Positions 15,676 to 22,113 of a DNA stretch of 23,087 nt are shown here, piece by piece. The DNA comes from an uncultured Clostridia bacterium. GTDB taxonomy: Bacteria > Bacillota > Clostridia > TANB77 > CAG-508. The stretch's first letter is position 1; every line of letters begins with the position of its first letter. Made by a program: the position numbers and the translations under genes. The DNA lies in contig CALXJL010000008.1 in the NCBI GenBank assembly GCA_944388615.1, forward strand, positions 1-23,087. The letters are read 5' to 3'. The notes under the pieces were generated by a model that searched no databases, had not been told where the DNA came from, and worked only from the letters and a program-made list of their open reading frames with translations.

Positions 15676-16191
15676 CTATTTTTCAGATTTTTTAGCTAAT
15701 ATAATAAACATATTCTTTCCTTCTAATATAGCTTTTTTCTCTGGAGTTGCTATATCTGATAAATTTTCAATAAATTTGTTTAAACTATTTTCTCCTAATT
15801 TTACATAGTTTAATTCTCTACCTTTAAATCTTACTGTTATTTTTACCTTATTTCCATCTTCTATAAATTTTCTTGCATTTTTAGCTTTAAATTCAAAATC
15901 GTGTTGTTCGATATTAGGTGTTATTCTTATTTCTTTTAATTCAAATGTTTTTTGTTTTTTTCTTGCTTCTTTTTCTTTTTTTGCTTGTTCAAATTTGTAT
16001 TTTCCATAGTTCATTATTTTACAAACTGGTGGATTTACATTTGGTGCAACTAGCACTAAATCTAACTTTTTAGATTCTGAAATATCTAATGCATCATTTA
16101 ATGATTTTACTCCTAATTTTTCTCCGTTTTCATCAATAACTTGAACTTCTTTTGCTCTTATTTGTTCATTAATAGGTAACTCTTGTTTGAT
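15676..16191 (-). CDS. infC: Translation initiation factor IF-3 with an AUC start codon
   Basis: 171 aa. IF-3 binds the 30S subunit, prevents joining with 50S and checks start codon-anticodon pairing. The reading frame opens after a TAA at 16192-16194, and the conserved N-terminal domain (INEQIRAKEVQVIDENGEKLG) follows at once. There is no ATG, GTG or TTG before it. The codon 16191-16189 is ATC, six nt after a perfect GGAGGTG. infC is the known exception that starts at AUU/AUC/AUA, letting IF-3 reduce its own translation by discriminating against a poor start. The first ATG-led frame (16056) would delete about 45 conserved residues, so it is not the start. The C-terminal domain (NPPVCKIMNYGKYKFEQ, IRITPNIEQHDF, KVTVRF-like) is complete. 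First gene of infC-rpmI-rplT, behind a regulatory leader. Confidence 0.96.
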   Translation of the reverse strand: MKQELPINEQIRAKEVQVIDENGEKLGVKSLNDALDISESKKLDLVLVAPNVNPPVCKIMNYGKYKFEQAKKEKEARKKQKTFELKEIRITPNIEQHDFEFKAKNARKFIEDGNKVKITVRFKGRELNYVKLGENSLNKFIENLSDIATPEKKAILEGKNMFIILAKKSEK

Positions 16192-16204
16192 TTAAAACAC
16201 CTCC

Positions 16205-16363
16205 ATAATACATACTCAAAATAATTTTTGAGCATAAAAAAATTGACTTTTTAAAGCCAATCCACACAATAAATATATTGCATAATTTAATTATGCAGTA
16301 TTATATTTTATTTTACCTTTTCCCATTGGTTAAGGTGAGAAGTGGATTGCTTCTTCTTTAACG
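16205..16363 (-). ncRNA. L20-type autoregulatory leader of infC-rpmI-rplT
   Basis: The 160-nt leader between the promoter and the infC RBS holds two exclusive structures. CAAUCCAC (from 16349-16342) can pair perfectly with GUGGAUUG (16265-16258). The 3' half of that helix is also the 5' arm of the terminator at 16236-16261. Between them lie a 9-bp hairpin TGCATAATT/AATTATGCA (around 16279-16296) and ACCUU/AAGGU (16316-16337). This matches the L20-leader arrangement of Firmicutes, where L20 binding favours the terminator. The family name is assigned from operon context and layout. Confidence 0.85.
16236..16261 (-). terminator. Attenuator terminator in the infC leader
   Basis: AUUGGCUU pairs with AAGUCAAU (16254-16261 with 16242-16249, one G-U), 4-nt loop, then seven U (16236-16242) on the minus strand. 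It lies 32 nt before the infC RBS. Confidence 0.85.
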
Positions 16364-16369
16364 TTAATT

Positions 16370-16398
16370 ATAATACTACATTTTTGTTTAATTGTCAA
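16370..16398 (-). promoter_or_regulatory. Promoter of infC-rpmI-rplT
   Basis: Minus strand perfect TTGACA (16393-16398), 17 bp, TATTAT (16370-16375). A second TATAAT-like hexamer overlaps 3 bp further downstream. Confidence 0.8.
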
Positions 16399-16417
16399 CA
16401 GTTTTGTTCAACATTTT

Positions 16418-16454
16418 CATACGTCTTTTCATACGTCTTTTTCATACGTCTTTT
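16418..16454. repeat. Three direct repeats CATACGTCTTTT upstream of the infC promoter
   Basis: CATACGTCTTTT starts at 16418, 16430 and 16443 (periods 12 and 13 bp), with no mismatch. It lies 20 bp upstream of the infC -35 and downstream of the fic-like gene's terminator. It could be a protein-binding array or a slippage product. Confidence 0.75.
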
Positions 16455-16472
16455 CTTGCATGTTTTTGAAAT

Positions 16473-16507
16473 AGAAAAGATATGGTCACCGAAAACCCAT
16501 ATCTTCT
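16473..16507 (-). terminator. Terminator of the Fic-fold gene
   Basis: AAGATATGG (16477-16485) pairs with CCATATCTT (16497-16505), 11-nt loop. On the minus strand it continues into UUUUCUAUUU, a moderate U-rich tail. It lies 26 bp after the stop at 16533. Confidence 0.65.
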
Positions 16508-16532
16508 AAAAATTAACTAAAACACGTATTCT

Positions 16533-17192
16533 CTAATGTTCAAAAACAATTCCATCAATACAATTGTCAAAAATAAATTGTTTAATTTTTTCTTTATTAT
16601 TTGTACTATAAAATTCAGATAATAAAATGTTAAAATCTTTTAGTTTATTATCTGGAACTTTTATAATTCCACAGCCATTTTCTATCATAATCTTATTTGC
16701 ACATATTGTGCTTGTTCTTTTATTTCCATCCCAGAACAACTGACTTCTCATTCCATATAACATATATTCAATGGCTTTTTCTGTTGCATTTTTTATTTGT
16801 AATATTCTTTTTATTTCTTTTTTTACATCTTCTTCATTTGGCACAGCAGGAATATAATCTGTTCCAGTTATTTGAACTCCACCTTGTCTTAAAACTCCCC
16901 AAGCAATACTTTCATTTCTTGCTACAAGTTCATTTATTTTGTAAATGAAATCAAGATTAAAATCTTTTTCTATATTATTTATAACATATTTCCAGGCATC
17001 TCTTAAATTTAATATACATTGAATTTCATCTATATTTAAACTCGGTACATTTACACCTTCTAATATTGTTTTTGTTTCAGGAAAAGTTATATTTACCCCT
17101 TCCATTTTTGCATTAGCATATATATTCTGGACCAAGTTTCTTTTTGCTAAAAATATATTTTGTTCCAAAGTTAAGTTATATTTATTTTCCAT
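16533..17192 (-). CDS. Fic-fold protein lacking the catalytic histidine
   Basis: 219 aa. Fic enzymes transfer AMP or other phosphate groups to target proteins with an HPFx[D/E]GN[G/K]R loop. Here the loop is QLFWDGNKRT (151-160): F153, D155, G156, N157 and R159 are kept, but the base His is Gln151. An alpha-inh-like helix is present near the N-terminus (NAKMEG, 27-32). It keeps the inhibitory Glu31 and Gly32, but Asn replaces the usual Ser/Thr. IPNEEDVKKEI-type residues (about 114-126) form the flap. The start at 17192 is preceded by AGAAAGG. It has its own -10 (17250-17255) and terminator and no adjacent partner gene. It may be non-catalytic, use another chemistry, or bind nucleotide as a regulator. 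The fold is clear; the function is not. Confidence 0.85.
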   Translation of the reverse strand: MENKYNLTLEQNIFLAKRNLVQNIYANAKMEGVNITFPETKTILEGVNVPSLNIDEIQCILNLRDAWKYVINNIEKDFNLDFIYKINELVARNESIAWGVLRQGGVQITGTDYIPAVPNEEDVKKEIKRILQIKNATEKAIEYMLYGMRSQLFWDGNKRTSTICANKIMIENGCGIIKVPDNKLKDFNILLSEFYSTNNKEKIKQFIFDNCIDGIVFEH

Positions 17193-17249
17193 TTTTCTAT
17201 TCCTTTCTCTAATAGTATATTCTTAAATTATTTTAACTCATCAATTAAT

Positions 17250-17255
17250 ATTATA
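17250..17255 (-). promoter_or_regulatory. Candidate -10 box of the Fic-fold gene
   Basis: TATAAT on the minus strand in TTATGTTATAATATT, 58 bp upstream of the ATG. The -35 region is only AT-rich. Confidence 0.45.
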
Positions 17256-17293
17256 ACATAATCCGTTTAAATTTCTCTATATTTTTAGATATA

Positions 17294-18484
17294 TCATTTT
17301 TCTTCTACTTTTTCGACTTTTTTTAAGACATTTCCTAATACAAATATAAACAATGTTAAAATAATCATTATACCATTTAACAATATATCATTTTTTGTAA
17401 TTCCAACAAGTAGTAATAATATGTAACCTGTTATTCTTCCCATATTTATACTTATTTCTCTCATAGTCCAAAATTCTGCTTGATTTGATTTATTTATAAT
17501 CTCTGTATTCGATACATTATACAATCTTATCATTCTAATCATTGACAATAAATTAATAAAAACTGTATAACATAGATTATAAATTATTAATGTAGCATTA
17601 TTAGGAAAAATTAAGAATAAAAATAATGTTATAATTGGAACCACTGCTGTAAATACAATTAATTTACTATCTTTTTTATTTTTAAAATATTTTCCATATA
17701 AATAAGCCACTAATATCTGTAATATATATGCAATAGATGTTATTATTCCCAAATTTAAGTCCGTATTAAAAGAATTATATATTAGAATTGTAACTATTGT
17801 AACTAGTGCACTATAATTAACACTCAATCCAACTAGATATTCTACTATAATCATTCTCTTTGCATTTTTATCATTTTTTACTTTATTATAAACTTCTTTT
17901 AATTTAAATTTTTCATTTGTTTCCTCTATTGGTTTAAGTAAAAATGATAATGCTATTTGTACGAATGAAATCAAAAGTATTATAAAAGCTGTTAATCTAT
18001 AATTTGTAACCGTTATTATTGAACCTAATAAAACTGGTATTACAATATTTATAACAGAAGCAACAATTTCATTTTTTGTTTCATACTTCGTTCTATTTTC
18101 ATTTTTTATCTTATTTGTTATAAATAAATTAAATGGTAAGTAATATAAACTAGTAGAAAATCCATATAAAATTGCTAGTAACCATAGATAATCAAGTACC
18201 CTCTCTCTTAAAACTACAATTGCTAATATATAAATAAAATTAGTAATAACTCCTGTTCTAAAAGTAGCCATTTTCCATTTGTTTTTTATTATATAACCAA
18301 CTATTGCTGAACTAATTGCTAATATAATATAGCAATATATATTATATATCGAAATGTCTATAATACTTTCAGATGATGTTTTTATAAAATATGTTGTCAA
18401 AAATGGACCTGAAAATATTTCTATAATTCTTCTTAAAGCATTTATAAGTATAGTTATATTGCTTTCTTTTTCATACTCATTCAT
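17294..18484 (-). CDS. Major facilitator superfamily transporter
   Basis: 396 aa with about twelve hydrophobic segments in two blocks of six, split by a charged loop near 190-215 (ETNEKFKLKEVYNKVKNDKNAKR). This is the size and layout of a 12-helix MFS carrier. The A-motif region between helices 2 and 3 (YIIKNKWKMATFRTG) is degenerate, so I cannot assign a substrate. It overlaps the 3' end of the HAD gene by 8 bp (ATGAATGA), so it is translationally coupled to it and to mtnN upstream. The operon suggests uptake or efflux related to nucleoside or phosphorylated-sugar scavenging, which is a guess from context. No convincing terminator follows. Confidence 0.85.
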   Translation of the reverse strand: MNEYEKESNITILINALRRIIEIFSGPFLTTYFIKTSSESIIDISIYNIYCYIILAISSAIVGYIIKNKWKMATFRTGVITNFIYILAIVVLRERVLDYLWLLAILYGFSTSLYYLPFNLFITNKIKNENRTKYETKNEIVASVINIVIPVLLGSIITVTNYRLTAFIILLISFVQIALSFLLKPIEETNEKFKLKEVYNKVKNDKNAKRMIIVEYLVGLSVNYSALVTIVTILIYNSFNTDLNLGIITSIAYILQILVAYLYGKYFKNKKDSKLIVFTAVVPIITLFLFLIFPNNATLIIYNLCYTVFINLLSMIRMIRLYNVSNTEIINKSNQAEFWTMREISINMGRITGYILLLLVGITKNDILLNGIMIILTLFIFVLGNVLKKVEKVEEK

Positions 18485-19193
18485 TTTTTTCTCCTAATAT
18501 TTCATTAATTAATTCTGATACAGATGTATATTCTTTAGTACTAATATTTTTCACTTCTTCTTCTGCACCAAAAATACAATACCCATTAAATTTTTCAATC
18601 ATTTCTATATCATTATAACTATCACCTATTGTAAAGATATTTTGTTTAATTACCTTTTCTATCTCTGCTATTTTATTTACTGCATTAGCCTTATTTGTTT
18701 TAGATGAGATAATTTCTATTGCTTTATTTGATGGGATCAAATAACTTATAATATAACTTGAATACCTATCGTTTATAATACTATTCATTTTTTTTGCTTC
18801 TTCTACAGTTTCATATTCTTTATGTATTTTAGTTATATTATTGTTCTTTATGCTGACCCTACTTTCTAAAATACTACATGTAAACATATTATCTTGATCA
18901 TATAATTCTAGATCTTTAATAAGAATGTTTTTTATATTATTATCAATAATATAATTTTCTATTATAGTTCCATTAGAATCTAAAATTGTTGCCCCTTGAT
19001 TAATGATTAAGTAATCATATTTAATAGGATATTTTTTTAAATCTTCAGTAAAATCATAATATGACCTACCTGTAGCAATAGCAAAAATATTATTTTTATT
19101 TCTAAAGCTTTCTACTTTTTGAATATTATTTTTTATATCATTATCATTTATATAAAATGTATTATCATAATCGCTAGCTAATATTTTTTTCAT
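18477..19193 (-). CDS. HAD-superfamily Cof-type phosphatase
   Basis: 238 aa from ATG 19193. Motif I DYDNTF has nucleophile D8 and acid D10; motif II is ATGRS, motif III a Lys in SSKTNKANAVNKI, and motif IV IGDSYNDIEMI. The roughly 100-residue cap between motifs II and III (IIB type) marks the Cof/YbiV group, which hydrolyses sugar phosphates and other small phosphate esters. An upstream ATG (19250) is in frame but overlaps mtnN and lacks an RBS. ATG 19193 has GGAG six nt before it, and the family starts with MKKI-like residues just before motif I. It lies 37 bp after mtnN and overlaps the MFS gene. The exact substrate is unknown. Confidence 0.92.
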   Translation of the reverse strand: MKKILASDYDNTFYINDNDIKNNIQKVESFRNKNNIFAIATGRSYYDFTEDLKKYPIKYDYLIINQGATILDSNGTIIENYIIDNNIKNILIKDLELYDQDNMFTCSILESRVSIKNNNITKIHKEYETVEEAKKMNSIINDRYSSYIISYLIPSNKAIEIISSKTNKANAVNKIAEIEKVIKQNIFTIGDSYNDIEMIEKFNGYCIFGAEEEVKNISTKEYTSVSELINEILGEKNE

Positions 19194-19230
19194 TCTATAC
19201 TCCATTTCTATAATACTAAATGTTCCTCTT

Positions 19231-19929
19231 TTAGCATGAATATTCCGCAAATTTTTTTATTATTTCTGCACATCTTGATGATGCTAGTTCTAAATACTTT
19301 TCAAAATCCGTCTCATTATTTCCGTTTGGAGAATCTGATATACTTCTTATAATAACTACTGGTACATTATTTAAGAAAGCCACTTGAGCAATGGCTCCTG
19401 CTTCCATTTCAACAGCTATTGCATTAAATTCTTTAATTATTGTTTGTTTTAATTCCACACTATTACAAAACCTGTCCCCAGTTGCTATAATTCCTTGTTC
19501 TACTTTATAATTACCACCTGTTTCAGTTACAATATTTACAATTTTACTAATTAAATTCGGGTCGCATTCCACATATTCTCCCACACCGCTTATATATCCT
19601 TTTTTATGTCCGAATGCTGTTATATCAAAATCATATTGCACTATTTTGTTTCCTATTACAATATCACCAACATTTAATTTATCTGACAATCCTCCTGCAG
19701 ATCCAACATTAATTATTTCTTCAATTTCATAATTATCTATCATTAATTGTGTAGTTCTTGCAGCATTCACTTTTCCTACACCACATTGAACTAAAACACA
19801 ATCTTGCTTTTTTATTTTTCCTTCTATAAATTTTAAATTTTTTATATCTATTTCTTTTATTTCATTCATTAGTTTTTTTATAGCATTCATTTCTTCTTCC
19901 ATAGCCGCTATTATCCCTATATATTTCAT
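19231..19929 (-). CDS. mtnN: 5'-methylthioadenosine/S-adenosylhomocysteine nucleosidase
   Basis: 232 aa. Cleaves adenine from MTA, S-adenosylhomocysteine and 5'-deoxyadenosine, by-products of polyamine synthesis and SAM-dependent reactions. Catalytic residues match the Escherichia coli enzyme: E12 (in AMEEE), E174/E176 (in VEMEAGA; usually VEMEGA/VEMEAT) and D199 (in SISDSPNGN). INVGSAGGL (73-81) is the phosphorylase-fold loop. Start ATG 19929, RBS ATGGAGG. First gene of mtnN-HAD-MFS, with a strong promoter, divergent from the fic toxin operon. Confidence 0.96.
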   Translation of the reverse strand: MKYIGIIAAMEEEMNAIKKLMNEIKEIDIKNLKFIEGKIKKQDCVLVQCGVGKVNAARTTQLMIDNYEIEEIINVGSAGGLSDKLNVGDIVIGNKIVQYDFDITAFGHKKGYISGVGEYVECDPNLISKIVNIVTETGGNYKVEQGIIATGDRFCNSVELKQTIIKEFNAIAVEMEAGAIAQVAFLNNVPVVIIRSISDSPNGNNETDFEKYLELASSRCAEIIKKFAEYSC

Positions 19930-19957
19930 ATAATACCTCCATTTTAAGATTATACAA

Positions 19958-19986
19958 ATTATATATAAATATTATAGTATTATCAA
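19958..19986 (-). promoter_or_regulatory. Promoter of mtnN-HAD-MFS
   Basis: Minus strand TTGATA (19981-19986), 17 bp, perfect TATAAT (19958-19963). Confidence 0.8.
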
Positions 19987-20013
19987 GTTTTAGTAGAAAA
20001 AAATTTTTCCATA

Positions 20014-20022
20014 TGATATAAT
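20014..20022 (+). promoter_or_regulatory. Extended -10 promoter of the Fic antitoxin-toxin operon
   Basis: TGATATAAT (20014-20022) is a perfect extended -10, 33 bp before the antitoxin ATG. There is no good -35, as is normal for extended -10 promoters. It is divergent from the mtnN promoter, with 27 bp between the mtnN -35 and this box. Confidence 0.65.
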
Positions 20023-20055
20023 AAAAATGTATTTTTATGAAAGGACTGTGATACA

Positions 20056-20232
20056 ATGTCTGATGAAGAAAAATTTGAATTTGATATAGCTAATTTAAAA
20101 AAAGACTTAGCCATAGAAGATATGATTGTTACTGATGAAGATGTTTCTTTGTTGAAAAAATATTTTAATAAGCAAATTACTCTTTCTGAATTAATTAATA
20201 TAATTAAAAATTCAGTAAATGAGAATTTTTAA
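20056..20232 (+). CDS. Small antitoxin-like protein paired with Fic (VbhA-type)
   Basis: 58 aa, starting at ATG 20056 with AAAGGA about 10 nt upstream. It begins MSDEEKFEFDIANLKK and continues DLAIEDMIVTDEDVSLLKKYF and ITLSELINIIKN. Size, position 29 bp before a class I Fic gene, and the pattern 'helix with Glu, T-x-E-D, Lys-rich helix, I-T-x-x-E-L-I-x-x-I' match VbhA-type antitoxins. These clamp a Fic partner with an S/T-x-x-x-E-G/N helix whose Glu blocks ATP. Here the expected place reads D17-L-A-I-E21-D22: the Glu is kept, but Ser/Thr and Gly/Asn are both Asp. The assignment rests on position and partial pattern. Confidence 0.8.
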   Translation: MSDEEKFEFDIANLKKDLAIEDMIVTDEDVSLLKKYFNKQITLSELINIIKNSVNENF

Positions 20233-20261
20233 TTATATACGAAAGGAATGATTCTGTAATT

Positions 20262-20861
20262 ATGAATGATGATTTATATGAATCAAGAAATTCTATATAT
20301 TGCTATGAAAATAGTGATATTTTAGTTAATAAATTAAATATTAAAGATTTAGATACACTACAAAAAGTAGAAAGACAAATAAGTTTAGCAAAGTTATATG
20401 AATTACGTCAAAATAAAAATATAGGAAATTTTGACATATATCATTTTGTAAGTATTCACAAATTTTTATTTGAGGATATTTACCCTTTTGCCGGTCTTTT
20501 TAGAACCGAAAATATTGCTAAGGGTTCATTTAGTTTTGCTAGATGGGAATTTATAGAAAGCCAACTTAGAAAACTATTGGACAAACTTGCTTCTGAAAAT
20601 CACCTAAAAGATCTTTCAAAAAAAGATTTATCTAAAAGATTGTCTTATTATATGTCTGAACTTAATGTACTTCACCCTTTTAGAGAAGGTAATGGACGTG
20701 TTATTCGTGAATTTATAAGACAACTTGCATTTGTAAATGGATATATTCTTAATGTTCAAAACATGAATCCTAAAGAGATGCTTAATGCTTGTATTGTATC
20801 TGTTGTTGATGATACAAATTTAGAAAATATTCTTTATAATTGCTTAGAACCTATTTCTTAA
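20262..20861 (+). CDS. Class I Fic protein, AMP-transferase toxin
   Basis: 199 aa. The full catalytic loop HPFREGNGRVIRE (138-150) is present, with H138, F140, E142, G143-N144-G145-R146 and R149. It is preceded by the flap YPFAGLFRTENIAKG (74-88). The protein has no internal inhibitory helix, as expected for class I Fic toxins whose inhibitor is a separate small protein, here the 58-aa gene just upstream. Known relatives (VbhT, and FicT proteins that modify DNA gyrase and topoisomerase IV) arrest growth by AMPylation; the target here is inferred, not seen. The start at 20262 has AAAGGAATG about 11 nt away. The operon ends at a terminator (20897-20925). The whole block (20014-20925) could be a mobile toxin-antitoxin cassette, but no flanking repeats were found. 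Confidence 0.93.
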   Translation: MNDDLYESRNSIYCYENSDILVNKLNIKDLDTLQKVERQISLAKLYELRQNKNIGNFDIYHFVSIHKFLFEDIYPFAGLFRTENIAKGSFSFARWEFIESQLRKLLDKLASENHLKDLSKKDLSKRLSYYMSELNVLHPFREGNGRVIREFIRQLAFVNGYILNVQNMNPKEMLNACIVSVVDDTNLENILYNCLEPIS

Positions 20862-20896
20862 ATTTATAAAGTTATTATTTGTTTTATATATAATAC

Positions 20897-20925
20897 AGGA
20901 GTTCAAAACATGACTCCTATTTTTT
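20897..20925 (+). terminator. Terminator of the Fic operon
   Basis: AGGAGT (20897-20902) pairs with ACTCCT (20913-20918), extended inside by CA/TG with one bulge, then six T (20920-20925, after one A). Confidence 0.75.
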
Positions 20926-20954
20926 ATGTCTATTAAGTCAACTTCTCATATTTT

Positions 20955-20983
20955 TCACATATATTACAATTTATTCATATCAT
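20955..20983 (+). promoter_or_regulatory. Candidate sigma-E promoter of the cotJ operon
   Basis: TCACATA (20955-20961), 14 bp, CATATCAT (20976-20983). It agrees with the sigma-E consensus (KMATATT, 14-15 bp, CATACANT) at about 5 of 7 positions in each box. cotJ operons are known sigma-E targets in Bacillus subtilis. It lies 34 bp before the cotJA ATG. Confidence 0.4.
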
Positions 20984-21017
20984 GTAATATACACTTTTTA
21001 TATAAGGAGGAAAAATA

Positions 21018-21383
21018 ATGTATAATCGCAGATTTAGAAGTTGCTGGTGCAATAACAATAATAATAGTAATAATAATCCAAATGTTGCTAACATTATAGA
21101 AGATTCTTGTGATTGCGCTAATTCTTCAAATAATTGCTTTGTAGATGAAGATGATATTTGTGACTGTGGATTTGATGAAAGTAATGTATTTCCAAGTAAT
21201 CCAATGCTTGGACAAAGCTATGTTCCAATTCAAACCATGGATAAAACCTTCATACCTGAAGCTGGTTTAAGGATGGGAACTATATTTCCTGAATTAGTTA
21301 GCCCTTATTGTCCTTGCCAAAGCATAGAAGAAATAGAATTTTTAAGAGCAAATAATGCTATTGGAGAGGGGTGTAATAAATAA
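21018..21383 (+). CDS. cotJA: Spore coat protein CotJA with Cys/Asn-rich N-terminal extension
   Basis: 121 aa. The CotJA core is residues about 66-112: QSYVPIQTMDKTFIPEAG, then GTIFPELVSPY. In Bacillus subtilis CotJA is about 80 aa; here about 40 extra residues precede the core, rich in Asn and Asp, with seven Cys (9, 11, 31, 33, 40, 48, 50), mostly as CxC pairs. Three more Cys follow in the core and tail. The start has a very strong RBS (AAGGAGG). The gene overlaps cotJB by one base (TAATG), so the operon is coupled. CotJA, CotJB and CotJC are made in the mother cell and are part of the inner coat. The Cys-rich part may cross-link or bind metal (inference). Confidence 0.93.
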   Translation: MYNRRFRSCWCNNNNNSNNNPNVANIIEDSCDCANSSNNCFVDEDDICDCGFDESNVFPSNPMLGQSYVPIQTMDKTFIPEAGLRMGTIFPELVSPYCPCQSIEEIEFLRANNAIGEGCNK

Positions 21384-21760
21384 TGAATAATGAAGAAAAA
21401 AATCGTTCTTGTTGTTGTTCTAACAATAATACGTTTTCATTAGCTAATAATGGAGTAAATATGAACTCTAACAATTGTGATTGTAATTGCGAATGTAATT
21501 GTGATTGCGAAAAAAATACTAGAAAAGAAATGCTTATGGAAATAAGAAGCCTTAAATTTGCAATAAATGAATTAGCATTATATTTAGATACACATCCAAA
21601 TGATGAAAAAGCTATATGTCTTCATAAAGAATATTGTAAGAAATATAGAACTTTATCTGATAAATACCAAAAAGTATATGGTCCTTTAACTATAGAATTT
21701 CCATGTAATAAGTGGAGATGGCTTGAGGAACCATGGCCATGGGAAAGGGGGAATTTTTAA
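21383..21760 (+). CDS. cotJB: Spore coat protein CotJB with CxCxC-rich N-terminus
   Basis: 125 aa. The CotJB core is residues about 48-125: helical MEIRSLKFAINELALYLDTHP, then KVYGPLTIEF and the C-terminal WRWLEEPWPWE, a family hallmark. Bacillus subtilis CotJB is about 87 aa. The extra N-terminal 42 residues hold nine Cys (10-12 and 32-42) including an alternating run of six (CDCNCECNCDC). The ATG overlaps the cotJA stop (TAATG), and its own stop overlaps the cotJC ATG in the same way. Confidence 0.95.
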   Translation: MNNEEKNRSCCCSNNNTFSLANNGVNMNSNNCDCNCECNCDCEKNTRKEMLMEIRSLKFAINELALYLDTHPNDEKAICLHKEYCKKYRTLSDKYQKVYGPLTIEFPCNKWRWLEEPWPWERGNF

Positions 21761-22110
21761 TGTGGACTTATAATAAGGTATTACAATATCCTATAAATAT
21801 AAAATGCCCAAATCCACGTTTAGCTAAGTTTATTATATCTCAGTATGGTGGCCCAGATGGTGAACTTGCTGCATCTTTAAGATATCTTAGTCAAAGATTT
21901 GGTATGCCAGATCAAAAAGCTAAAGCTATATTAAATGATATTGGAACAGAAGAATTGGCTCACTTGGAAATGGTTGGAACTATAGTTCATCAATTAACAG
22001 ATGGTGTATGCCCTGAAGAATTAGAAAAAGCAGGATTAGGTGCATATTATACAGATCATGGTGTAGGTTTGGAATCTATCCAAAAAGAATTTAAAAATAA
22101 TTTGAATTAA
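21760..22110 (+). pseudogene. cotJC: cotJC, manganese-catalase-like coat protein, interrupted after about residue 104
   Basis: 116 codons starting at ATG 21760, which overlaps the cotJB stop (TAATG). CotJC is a Mn-catalase-family four-helix protein of about 190 aa. Residues 1-104 match the family without a gap (MWTYNKVLQYPI, GGPDGELAASLRYL, GTEELAHLEM, YYTDHGVGL). Three of the expected metal ligands are present: E35, E65 and H68. After GVGL the sequence changes to ESIQKEFKNNLN and stops at 22108-22110. No other frame beyond this point carries the missing half (AAGVPF-like segment, EEKAR helix, REIVH helix), so the last two metal ligands are absent. Three bases later a toxin gene ends on the other strand. 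The break at about 22069-22075 is therefore a junction with foreign DNA, not a frameshift. As it stands the product should not fold as an active enzyme. Confidence 0.9.
22060..22080. other. Probable left junction (attL) of an inserted element inside cotJC
   Basis: The cotJC family match stops between the codons of G103/L104 (22066-22071) and the following Glu codon. The junction is in or near GGTGTAGGTTTGG. The crossover base cannot be fixed without the right-hand end. It is placed by loss of protein similarity, so it is accurate only to a few codons. Confidence 0.55.
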
Positions 22111-22113
22111 AAA

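Noticed and set aside
19194..19250. Extended N-terminus of the HAD phosphatase
   Set aside because: It overlaps mtnN, has no RBS and precedes the conserved family start; ATG 19193 has GGAG six nt upstream.
20014..20925. Fic operon as a bounded mobile cassette
   Set aside because: No direct or inverted repeats flank it, and base composition matches its neighbours.
21733..21759. Nine extra codons before cotJC MWTY
   Set aside because: They lie inside the conserved C-terminus of cotJB, and the TAATG overlap at 21758-21762 gives the usual coupled start matching CotJC family N-termini.
22072..22110. Frameshift as the cause of the short cotJC
   Set aside because: Neither other forward frame after 22072 shows the missing CotJC sequence, and the next DNA codes for a toxin on the other strand.
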